Shown here piece after piece: positions 1 through 10,287 of a stretch of DNA of 64,000 bases. This stretch comes from Tipula vernalis (Eukaryota > Arthropoda > Insecta > Diptera > Tipulidae), in contig OY282559.1 of NCBI GenBank assembly GCA_958295665.1, forward strand, positions 262,918,057 to 262,982,056, given 5' to 3'. The notes beneath the pieces are model-generated. The model ran no database searches and was not told the DNA's origin. It saw only the letters and a program-made list of their open reading frames with translations. The position numbers and the translations under genes were made by a program. Every line of letters begins with the position of its first letter. The stretch's first letter is position 1.

Positions 1-2304
1 GGTCCTATTTGACCATATGTCGTTCGTCAACTTACTAGGTTCTTCCTGAAGCTGTAGTTTGCTTAACGCAAGAGGCATACTTGGTGCCACGTCTAGCCAG
101 CTCATCGGCTTATATATATCCTGTTCTAATGCTCTGGCACCCATATTCGATGGAAGTTGAACTGATCTGCCATTTCGTTAAAAGGTGAGAAAGAGTTAAA
201 GATTACTTTCGACGTGAGGAGGTATGACTGAAGCGTTTAAATCCCTGGCTGACTGCCGATATTACACTATACCTCAACCAGTGTAAGACCTCCTTTAAGG
301 CAGTTACTTCAGCTTGAAAAATGCTACAATAGGCATGGAAACGAAAGGGGAGGTTTATCAAAAGTTCCTCGCAGAACACCCTAGCCCGACTTTCTCATCC
401 CTTTTTGAACCATCAATGAAAAAGTTTATAACTCCTGGTTCCAGAACAGCATTCATTGCAGGTCCACATTGAGATGGATTTCAGTCATACGGCAGTACAA
501 GCTGTTTTCCCAAGATGTCTAAGGGAGTCAAATATAGCAAAGTCGCCAGTGCAGACCACCAGACAACTAGCCAATACAAAAGTGCAGCGTAGAACCAATG
601 TACAGATTTGCAACATAAAACTTCTACCGTAGCTTTCTTTACCCTTTCCAGAATATTAGGTTTCCAATTTGATTTGCTATCCAAAACGAGTCCCAAATAC
701 TTCGCTTCATCTATAAAAGTCAAGCTGAACCCATTTAAAGTGGAAGGATCGATATGATGAAATTGAATTTTCTAGTAAAGAAAACCAATTAAATTTTGTA
801 TGGGTTTAGATTCAACCGACAACTATGGGTCTATATGGAAAGAATGCACGGGTTGTTTTGCATGAATTCACTAAGGGTTCCGGGATATTTACCACGGGGA
901 CCAATAGCAACGTCATCCGCATAAGCAACCACCAAGAAAGAAATATCCTGCAATTTTAGCAACAGGTCATTAATGACCAAATTTCAAAGTAAGGAGGACA
1001 GTACGCCACCTTGTGGTGTACCTCTAAATACAAATCATCTAGCTGGGAACTCTCCCATACCGCTATTTATAATCCTGCCTCTTAGCATTTGATCAATCCC
1101 GTCTCTGAGTGATTCACCTACTCCCAGATTCGCAAGTGCCCGAGTTATAGCCGCCGGAAGCATGTTATTAAAGGGCCCCTCAATATCCAAAAAGGTTACC
1201 ATTGCGTAGTCTCTATACTCGAAAAATTTTTAATGAAATTTCTCCTTGCAATAAGCATGTTGAAATTTTGACAGTTTTTTCGACACAATCGCGCCTCTAA
1301 TATGAGCTTCTATTTGCCTTTCCAGTGTTCTGAAGCGGAAGGAAGATAAGCGAATAGGTCTAAGTTCTTCGCGACTGCAGTGTGAGCGTTTTCCCGCCTT
1401 AGGTATGAATACAACCTTCACGACCATCCGTTTGCTAGGAATGCGACATAGTTCTAGGCTACCTTAGGAGGTTAGGGATAATACCATCAGGTCCTGGCGA
1501 CATACATATATGGTTTAAAACTTTTTATCGCCCATAGAATCTTCCTTCTACTAATAACTTAAACTAATAGGCTACTTGCGTTGTTACCTACTGACATAGC
1601 AGGCACAAACTCGGAATTCGGCCAGTGAATCTCCAGCAGAAGCTCCAATGATTCCGCACTAGTAGTCGTTCATATCCCATCCGACCATTGAAGACAACTT
1701 AGGATGGAAGCCCCGTAGATAGTACTATGCGTCGCCTTAACATTTCCGAAGAACTCTTTGATTTTGTTTCAGCATATTCTCCAAGGTCTGTTCTTGCCAC
1801 TTCTTAATTCTTATTTGTAAGATTTGAGGACTTCCTTATAGGAGTCTCAGTATAGAGCAGCTCTTGTTTCCTTGCTTTTTTAAAGAGCATATTGCGTTTT
1901 GGACGGGTTTGTTGAATCTCCTTGAACCAACAAGGTGGCCGGGATTTACTCTTAACCCACTTAGAGGAATAGAGCCTAGTATCGCTCCATTAAAAGCGCT
2001 GGACAGAGCTAAGCCTGAAGAGATCCACACCCTGGCTCTCGGCCTACATGGGATCTCTTTCCTTGTCATAACAGTAAGGCTGGCTCCGGGCCATTCTCCG
2101 CCAAGTCTCTCCACTGCCTTCTTGTAAACGAATAGTTTAACCTGATTCCTGTGCAAGCCCCCTTCTCGACAACTCGGAGCAGGTCCAGGGTTTTCCGAAA
2201 GGATTCTCAGTTAGCTGTTGGCTAAGGCTTCTTCCACCTTCCTCCAATTAGCGGGTGTGGTACTGCCACCTTCTTGCGACTGGCCAATAACTGCCACAAC
2301 CAAA
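1..2304 (-). mobile_element. Non-LTR retrotransposon remnant (LOA/I-like LINE), internally deleted
   Basis: On the minus strand, pieces of a LINE appear in order from right to left: part of ORF1 (about 2217-2010, with the motifs WPGASL and RARVWISS), the linker before the reverse transcriptase (RT), the RT (KVVFIPKAGKR near 1400, GTPQGG near 1010, YADD near 920), a post-RT region (YLGLVLDSKSNWK near 680) and RNase H traces (FQAEV, WVPEH) running off the left edge. The 18750-21930 element has the same motifs in the same order, so both are one family. ORF1 is fused directly to the ORF2 linker near 2010, so the endonuclease domain is missing. Many stops and frameshifts make it non-functional. 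The family assignment (RNase H-bearing, I/LOA-type) rests on recalled motif similarity. Confidence 0.8.
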
Positions 2305-2717
2305 GCAAGCGAGACCGCTTACTGCGCGGTGATTTACTACAGAGCGGTTAGTGAGACTGGACAAATTTGCATTGATTTGATAACTTCGAAAACGAAAGTG
2401 GCACCCCTCAAGAAGATCTCAATACCACGACTCAAACTTTGGGCGAGTCATCTACTATCAAAGATGATGTTCGCTGTGAAAAAATCTCTCAAAAGGGAAG
2501 CTGAATACTTTGCGTGGACCGATTCAAAGATTGTTTTGGCTTGGTTATCAACATTTCCGGCTCAATGGAAAACGTTCGTTGCAAATAGACTATGGTTTAA
2601 GAGGCGTTAATCCAAGAGAGTTGGTTAATTTAAAACAATGGTGGAACAGTCCAGAATGGCTCGTTCAAAAGCAAAAATATTGGCCTGCAAGTGATGGGAC
2701 TGAAGCAACTGATGAAG
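2305..2717 (+). pseudogene. BEL/Pao pol fragment, left half (RNase H region)
   Basis: The frame reads ASETAYCAVIYYRAV, then PRLKLWASHLLSKM, TDSKIVLAWLS, and in a shifted frame VNPRELVNLKQWWNSPEWL. This order is characteristic of the BEL/Pao RNase H and the region just after it. The left edge abuts the LINE remnant at about 2304 with no intervening sequence. The right edge is cut by the Gypsy LTR at 2718, and the same protein resumes at 9921. There is one frameshift near 2600. Only a pol fragment remains; no gag, protease or LTR of this copy is visible. Confidence 0.8.
2714..2717. repeat. Target-site duplication GAAG (left)
   Basis: The four bases immediately before the 5' LTR are repeated immediately after the 3' LTR at 9917-9920. 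BEL/Pao coding sequence continues across the empty site. Confidence 0.9.
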
Positions 2718-3053
2718 TGTAATGAACACCCTTTATTTTAAATATTAATATTAATACAAATACATAATTTTGTATATTTCATGAACTTGTTCTCCCTTCC
2801 AAGCCGAGATCATCGGAAAATCAAAATAATTTAAGAAAGTTAAAAACTCGCTTTCTTTTGCTCGAGACTTCAAGCGGACAGGTTCATAAAATATAAATAA
2901 TAAAAATTGTAAAGGCATTTTTTTTTTTTAAATGCAGTTGTGAAAAAATCAATAAAATAATAAATTTACAAATAAATAAAAATAAATATCTGGATAACAC
3001 TATTGTTTTGATAATAATATTGTCCTAAGGAATTATAAATAATGTTCATTACA
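2718..3053 (+). repeat. 5' LTR of Gypsy element 1
   Basis: This 336-bp direct repeat begins TGTAATGAACACC and ends AATGTTCATTACA, so the tips form a short inverted repeat. It matches 9553-9916 along its length. The downstream copy carries an extra AT-rich stretch after CCGAGAT and a longer ATT-rich run. Confidence 0.92.
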
Positions 3054-4132
3054 AATTTGGTGACAGCGGGTTTCGGTATATGCTATCGAAAATATTAAAA
3101 TATTTTATACAAGTGAATTTAATAATTTTGGACATTTTATCATAATTTATTACTTGTTATCAAAAAAAAAAAAAAAAAAAATATATCTCGTATGTATATA
3201 ATAATACTCGTTTTTACATTTTCTCAATCTTCATCAGTTATGAACCTGTTCGTTCTTCGAATATAAACACTGTAATCGACGATTCATCGCAAAATCTAGA
3301 AGCGTTCAGCATTTTTTTTTAATCGTCGAATTACCAATTTTTTAAGTACAAACGACTTATGGTATCGCAATATTCATCAATAAACCGCAAGCATTTAATA
3401 TCTTTACCACATTTATTTTTCGAGATGCATACAAACTTCTGCTAAAAATCAACATTTGAAGGCTAATTCAAAATGCATACATACATATTATAAAAAGTGA
3501 GTTACCGTAGCTGCATATCGGCATCATGAGAAAGCAATAAAAATTATAAAAATCATAATTTGAGTACAGTATTTTCTTACTAAACTCTATATAATCATCG
3601 ATAGTATCCAAAATATATTTCATCATCACCATAAACAAACCAAATGTTTTACCGAAGCTGTATTATAATCATAAAGCAATAAAATCATCATCAAACATTT
3701 AAAAACAATCATCGGCCTGCAAATCATTTTGTGTACGGAAATTATATACTGTAACATCCACTCATCGAAATCATTCACATAAATTTATCATTTATCATCA
3801 ATAAAAAAAATAAAAAATAAACAAATATAAGGAAGAAGCCAATTTTGTATCGCATAATTACACCATTTATATCTTCATCATCTTTAAGCTGAAAGGACCA
3901 TTGTCATAGTTAGATAAAATTCAACATCACAACACAAATTGTTCCTATATCATCAATTATGGCAAGGCGTCATAGTCATAGTATTGTAAGCCTTTTGGAT
4001 AAATAAAAGTAAATATTTATGGTAAGTGATTATTTAAATATAAAATTAGTTGGCTGATTTGTTAAATTTTTGTGTTAATTGATTAAATTATTCCGCGTTT
4101 AATCCATTTAAGTCATTAAAATTAAATAGAAT
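3054..4132 (+). other. Gypsy element 1 leader, with primer-binding-like site
   Basis: The sequence TGGTGACAGCGGG at 3058-3070, four bases after the LTR, has the position and TGG start expected of a tRNA primer-binding site. I do not assign the tRNA. The remaining 1 kb is A/T-rich leader without an open frame, and includes an A-run at 3164-3180. Confidence 0.6.
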
Positions 4133-5443
4133 GTGAGTGAATTAGTATATCATAAGATAACATTCATGCCTAATCGAGGTGTACCGAATAAGAAATTTCC
4201 AATTCAAAAACTTGAATCACAGCAAAAATTACAAAAACAATTTAATTCAATTACCGACGCGGATTTAATTAAAGTGAAATCTATTTCAAATATAAAATTA
4301 GAATTCGATCCTGAGTCTAACATTGCCAATTTAAAAATTCGTCGTTCTGGTTCATTTTCTGTAGTTAATTCAGACGAAATTGGGCATAAAACCGAACCAA
4401 ATTTTACAAATTACACAAAAGAATTAAAACTTTTTTCTGAAAAACTTGAAAATTTAATTCTATCAAAAATGAGTAATTTCAATACAAACTGCATTAAAAA
4501 TTATTCCTGATTTTAATGGTGATTCCTTACTACTCCACAAGTTTTTATCTTGTTGTGAACTAGTGCACGATCCATTAAAACCAGCCGAAAAACAAAAATT
4601 TCATAAATTCATAAGAGTTAAACTTTCGGGTAAGGCTTATGAAATTGTACAATACTAAGATTGGGATACTTGGGAAGATTTAAAAGTCGAAATTCAAACA
4701 AAATGCTCTGAAACTAGATCTGTAGAACATCTCCAAGTGGAATTAGTAAATATAAAGCAAAGACGTAACGAGGACGTACAAGCTTTTGCTTCTAGAGTAG
4801 AAAAACTACTAATGCTACTAAATGAAGGGTGTATCCGAAGTGAAGGCGCAGCAGCAGCAAAATATATTAAAAGTATAAACTCTAAGACCGCCCTTAAAGC
4901 TTTCCAAGAAGGCCTCTCTGATCCTTTCAAGTTAATAATTAAAGCTTGTAGATATACAAACTTAAATGACGCTATATCGAAAGCACTCGAAGAAGAAGTC
5001 GCCGTTAAACAAAGCAACTTTTTATCTTCTTCTTTAACATCCCCTAGTTTACGTCAAAATAAGCATAATCAAAATTTTAAATGTCGTTATTGTCATAAAG
5101 TTGGTCATTTTTTCGAAAATTGTTTTGCTCGTCTCAAAATCATTCCATCCATTCTTTAACTAAACCCAACACAAATTCAAACTTAATATCAAATGTTCCT
5201 TTTCACAATTCTACCTCAACCTCGAATCAGTTAACCGCATATCAACATAGGCACAATAACATGACACTGACATGCGCCTATTGTAAATGTCGGGACCATC
5301 ATATTCAAGAGTGTCGTAAAAAGAAAGCCGCTGATGAATGGTTAGCTAAAAAACAATGTGAGAATTCAGACACTTCGGGAAACGCCAATGGACTCAACCC
5401 AAATTTGAACACGAGGTCGCGAGTCCAGCAGTTCAAACAATAG
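4133..5443 (+). pseudogene. Gypsy element 1 gag, frameshifted
   Basis: Gag forms the particle and binds RNA. The N-terminal part (4133 to about 4490) lies in one frame. The capsid-like part (FNGDSLLLHKFLSC, then EIQTKCSETRS and VKAFASR-like helices) continues in another frame after a slip near 4490, with a TAA at 4656-4658. Two zinc knuckles follow: CRYCHKVGHFFENC near 5085 and, after another slip near 5140, CAYCKCRDHHIQEC near 5275. Both fit C-x2-C-x4-H-x4-C. The same double-knuckle layout is present in Gypsy element 2. The start at 4133 is the first ATG of the open N-terminal stretch and is not otherwise proven. Confidence 0.8.
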
Positions 5444-5541
5444 AGTGTTCAAACAATACAAATAAATCGGTTTCTTATGATCTAAATATTTTATTTTCAC
5501 AAAATGATGATTTCTCTTGTCATAGTTCTCCTAATCTCACA

Positions 5542-8500
5542 GTGTTAGAACGAGGTTCTGTTACTCCTACAGAATATTTACAATCCGAGAACACTTTAAA
5601 AACTAGTCAAACAAATTTATATGATTTGCATGATTCTATTGTCAATCATAACTCTGATACTTCAACGAAGTCTTTACAGTCAGAAGTTTCAAACAATTTA
5701 ATCGAATCTGAGGAACAGCAAATCTATCCAAATCATAATAAGTCAAAATTTTTCGAATCAACCGAAAAATTTCCTGTTAATCCACATAACCTAACTTATC
5801 AAAATGAAAATCACATATTTATTACAAATAATTTTCTTAATAAACGGTTTGTCAAACTTGCGTTAGATATTATCATTCCTGACACGACCCATTCCTAATT
5901 GATACTGGATCCGATATCAGTATTTTAAAAGTTGGTGTAATAAAAGATGAAGCAAATTGTGATATAGACTTAAAGTGTACCATCAAAGGGATTTCTTCAG
6001 AACTAATTGAAACGTTAGCTCTCTGTAATGGAAATATAAAATTGTCTCCATCATCCATCATTAATCATAACTTTCAGATAGTTCCCGATAAATTTCCTAT
6101 TCCGTGTTCAGGCATAATTGGCAAAGATTTTATTACCAATAATAAATGTAAATTAGACTTTTCTAAACAAACATTAGAAATACCTTTTCCTTCAAGTTCA
6201 ATATTTTTACCACTTTGTTCAAGGTTTTCTAAAACAACTGTTCCGCCTAGATCAGAAGCTATGGTTCAAATCACAGTTAATTCTTCAAATAATTCAGAAT
6301 TGATATGTTCTTCTAAAGAAATTTTACCCGGTGTATTCATAGCAAATTCAATAATTAAAATACAGAATAATGAAGCCGTAGTTAGTATTGCAAACACTAA
6401 TGAAAAACCTGTAGAAGTAGATGAAAACATTAGTCTGAATATAGATCCTCTTTCAAATTATGAATTATTTTATCTCAAGAATTCTTGGTCCAACCAAATT
6501 AACGAAAGACTCAAGAGACTTGAATCTAATATCTCAACTGAACATCTAAATCCTGAAGAACAAGAATCTATACTTGAAATTTGTAGAACATTCAATGATA
6601 TTTTCCATTTAGACGGTGATAAATTATCGGTCACAAACGCCGCCAACCATCACATTCGCACTCCTTCCAATTGTCCTCCTACTTACATCAAAAAGTATCG
6701 TTTGCCTTATACAACAAAAGAAGAAATAAATACACAAGTTGAGGAGATGCTACAAGATGGGGTAATAGAAAATAGCAAAAGCCCATGGAATTTTCCACTT
6801 CTTGTTGTGCCGAAGAAGTCTGCCGATAATACAAAAAAATGGAGAGTCGTGGTAGATTATCGCAGACTTAATGATATCACTATCAGTGATGTATACCCTA
6901 TTCCTAATAAAGCGGAAATTTTGGATCAATTAGGTTGTTCTGTATATTACAGTACAATTGATTTAAAAAGTGGTTATCACCAAGTTCCTTTAAATCCCCC
7001 TGACAAAGAAAAAACCGCTTTTAGCACTGACAGAGGCCACTATCATTTCACATGCATGCCTTTCGGATTAAAAGGAGCACCAGCTACATTCCAAAGGCTT
7101 ATGAACTCGGTCTTAAGTGGCTTAACCGGTATAAAATGTCTGGTTTATTTAGACGATATAGTCGTGTACGGTCGTAATTTAAAAGACCATAATGAAAAGT
7201 TGATTGACGTTTTTAAGTGTTTCCGGCAAAATAATCTTAAATTGAATGCAGCAAAATGCCAGTTCCTCCGCCGAGAATTGAACTATCTTGGCCATGTCAT
7301 CACGTCATCAGGTATAAAACCTGATTCTAAAAAGATTCATGCTATCAATCATTTCCCAGTTCCTCAAAATGTTAAAGATATCAAATCCTTCCTTGGCCTA
7401 TCAGGTTATTATAGGAAATTTATTCAAAATTTCGCGGAGATTGCAAAGCCCCTAAGTTCGGTAAAGAAAAATGTAATTTTCCATTGGGATGAGTTTTGTG
7501 ACGAGGCTTTTAGTATACTTAAATCTGCTCTTATGAATCCTCCGATCCTTCAATATCCCAACTTTGAAAAAGAATTTATCATAGCATGCGATGCATCTGA
7601 CGTTGCCCTTGGTGCCATACTATCCCAAAAAGTTGAAGAATCCGATCTGCCGATTGCTTACGCAAGTAGAACTCTGAATTCCACTGAAAAAAATTAATAT
7701 CCTACCATCGAAAAAGAACTTTTAGCCATCGTATTTGCAGTTGATCAATTTCGACCGTATATTTATGGGAAAACGTTTACCCTTGTAACGGATCATAAAC
7801 CGTTGATATGGATAAAAAACATGAAAAATCCCTCATCTCGTCTTATGCGATGTATATTTAAATTAGCCGAGTATGAGTATTCTATAATTCACAAGCCTGG
7901 TAAATTAAACAAAAATGCAGACACTCTTAGTAGAATCAAAATAGATGATACGAGTGACCCAAAACCACAGGTGAATGTAGTTACTCGATCTAAATCAAAG
8001 ATACAAAATCAAAATCCTTCTACTACAAATAACTATGATAATTTTCTTGATAATTCTGTAATAGATTCTTATACGCCAATCTCTAACCCACACCACTTTC
8101 TGTCCAGTCCTGATTCTACAAATAATATTGTAAATACATCAATACCATCCAGTGCCAATGATTCCGTAATTAGTCAAACAAATCCAACGCGTTTAGAACA
8201 AATAACGCCAACTATTAAACATGTCACTGATAAAAATGAAATTAATCAAATTTTACACGAATTTCACACATGTCCTCTTGGGGGTCATCAAGGTTTTACA
8301 CGCACCTATCGTCGAATAAAATCATATTTTTATTTTGATAAAATGCTATCTATAATTAAAAACTTTATAAAAAATTGTGAGTTTTGTCAAAAAAATAAGC
8401 ATTCTAGATTCACAAAAATGCCGATGAAAATCACTATTACGTCTAAAGTACCATTTGAAAAAATATTTTTAGATATTGTAGGGCCGATTTTTCCAGTTAC

Positions 8501-9232
8501 CTTTTCCAATAATAAATTCATACTGACGATCCAAGATGATCTAACCAAATATTCTCTAGGGATTGCAATCGAAAATGCTGAAGCAGAAACGATAGCTAAA
8601 GCTATGGTCCATTCCTTTATTTGCATTTACGGAGCACCGATTTTGATCTTGACCGATCAAGGATCAAACTTTATGGGTGAAATTTTTAAGAAAATCCGTA
8701 AATTATTTAAAATAAAAAAGTTTAATACTACCGCCTACCACCCAGAGACAAATGGAGCTCTTGAAAGATCTCACAAGACGATTGGCGATTATTTAAGAAA
8801 TTTCTGTGACAAAGACAAAAGTAATTGGGATTCATGGATTCCATATGCTATGTTCACATACAATACAACCCCTCATTGCACTACTGGATACATGCCATTT
8901 GAGCTAATCTTTGGACGTAAACCCAATATACCAAATTCAATTTATAATCAAGTTGGTGTACAATATAACTACGATGACTATGTTTCCGATGTTAGATTCC
9001 AGTTGCAAAATTCCTACGAAATCGCACGACAAAATATTTTAAAATCAAAGGAAAAATCGAAAATCAAAATTAATTACGACGTTGATAAAATGAGACTCGA
9101 AAATCAAAATTATCGCCATTTTGGCTGGGCCCATATAGAGTTATTTCAATTAACTCTGATGGTAATTCTACCATTAAAATTGGAAATTCCTTACGCATGG
9201 TACATAACAATCGATTAAAAATATTTAATTAA
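5542..9232 (+). pseudogene. Gypsy element 1 pol: protease, RT, RNase H, integrase
   Basis: A leading segment (5542-5898) is in frame 1. From about 5892 one frame runs to 9218, broken only by a TAA at 7695-7697. Visible domains are the protease (FLIDTGSDIS at about 5892), the RT (VVVDYRRLND, then FGLKGAPATFQR and the catalytic CLVYLDDIVVY near 7140), RNase H (ACDASDVALGAIL; after the stop, TIEKELLAIVFAV and TDHKPLIW), and the integrase with an HHCC finger (H..H, CEFCQK) and the DDE set (DIVGP, LTDQGSNF, then E in GALERSHK). The GPY motif (GPYRV) sits in another frame from 9128 and ends with TAA at 9230-9232, so a frameshift precedes it. Conserved residues are otherwise in place. Confidence 0.92.
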
Positions 9233-9552
9233 CAAAGAAAAATGGATTTAAAAATAGAAAAATAAAAAATAAATAAAAAAAAGTCAATATGTATTATAAT
9301 TTTGAAAATTATATTTTATATAATTAATTTAGTATATCAGCCATTAATTTTTTTTTAATAATTATAAATTACATAATAAACATTAAACAACAAAAAAAAA
9401 CAAATTAAATAATAAAACAAAATTTTAATAAAAAAATTTTAAATTGAATTTCTAGTTTTAAGTAAACTTGCATTATATAAATTTTGGAAATATTTGTTCT
9501 TATTGCTCCTCCTTTATGAACAATTTGCAATTGTTCTCATTAAGGGGGGTGG
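9233..9552 (+). other. Gypsy element 1 3' UTR and polypurine tract
   Basis: A/T-rich untranslated sequence ends in a purine-rich run (AAGGGGGGTGG, about 9541-9552) directly before the 3' LTR, the expected place for plus-strand priming. I see no envelope gene between pol and the LTR. Confidence 0.75.
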
Positions 9553-9916
9553 TGTAATGAACACCCTTTTTTTAAATATTAATATTAATACACATACATA
9601 ATTTTTGTATATTTCATGAACTTGTTCTCCCTTCCAAGCCGAGATAATAAATCAATTAATAATCGGAAAATCAAAATAATTTTAAGAAAGATAAAAACTC
9701 GCTCTCTTTTGCTCGAAACTTCAAGCGGACAGGTTCATAAAATATAAATAATAAAAATTATTATTATTATTATTAATTATTATTTTTTTTAAAAAATGCA
9801 GTTGTGAAAAATCAATAAAATAATAAATTTACAAATAAATAAAAATAAACATGTGGATAACACTATTGTTTTGATAATAATATTGTCCTAAAGAATTATA
9901 AATAATGTTCATTACA
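9553..9916 (+). repeat. 3' LTR of Gypsy element 1
   Basis: This 364-bp copy of the 2718-3053 LTR begins TGTAATGAACACC and ends GTTCATTACA. It is followed by the target repeat GAAG at 9917-9920. Extra length comes from an AATAAATCAATT-like insertion and an ATT microsatellite. Confidence 0.92.
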
Positions 9917-10287
9917 GAAGCATAGAATGATTTGGAACGTAGAGGAGTGAATAAAGCAATCGCTACATTTCATGCGAGAAGTGGTCAGAGTTCAAACGAT
10001 TAGATAGAAGAATTGTACAGGCGTAAATTCGAGATACAAAAATGATTTCGGCTTGTGGCGTATGTGTTCCGATACGTTGAGCGGAAGTTTAAGTGGAAGG
10101 TGAAAACACCAACAGAGGTTAGAACTACGCAACAAAATGCGTCAGAGATAAAGTCAGTGAAAATGTTTTGTATCAAGTGGATACAGAGTGAGACATTTAG
10201 AGAGGACATCCAGCAAATAAACAAAGACAAGAGAGTGAGTAACAGATCGAGGCTTCTAGTTTTGGCATTGGAGCTTCACAAACCGTG
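9917..10287 (+). pseudogene. BEL/Pao pol fragment, right half (region before integrase)
   Basis: This continues the protein interrupted at 2717. After the GAAG repeat the frame gives LERRGVNKAIATFHAR, then AYVFRYVERKFK and later VSNRSRLLVL, which matches the stretch between RNase H and the integrase zinc finger of BEL/Pao elements. There are in-frame stops (for example near 9925 and 10001). It ends at about 10287 with no integrase, so the fragment was already truncated before the Gypsy insertion, or decayed later. Confidence 0.75.

Larger units (their letters stand above)
2718..9916 (+). mobile_element. Ty3/Gypsy LTR retrotransposon (412/mdg1-like), near full length
   Basis: The element is bounded by two direct LTRs starting TGTAATGAAC and ending GTTCATTACA. 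It is flanked by the 4-bp direct repeat GAAG (2714-2717 and 9917-9920), and 4 bp is the usual Gypsy target duplication. Inside, in order: a primer-binding-like site, a leader of about 1 kb, gag with two CCHC knuckles, protease, RT, RNase H, integrase and a GPY motif, then a purine tract before the 3' LTR. The LTRs are 336 and 364 bp and differ mainly at A/T repeats. Gag has two frameshifts and a stop, and pol has one stop and one late frameshift, so this copy is probably inactive. The clade name is a recalled similarity. Confidence 0.93.

Noticed and set aside
9233..9552. Envelope gene of an errantivirus-like Gypsy element
   Set aside because: Only about 320 AT-rich bases separate pol from the 3' LTR; no open frame exists.
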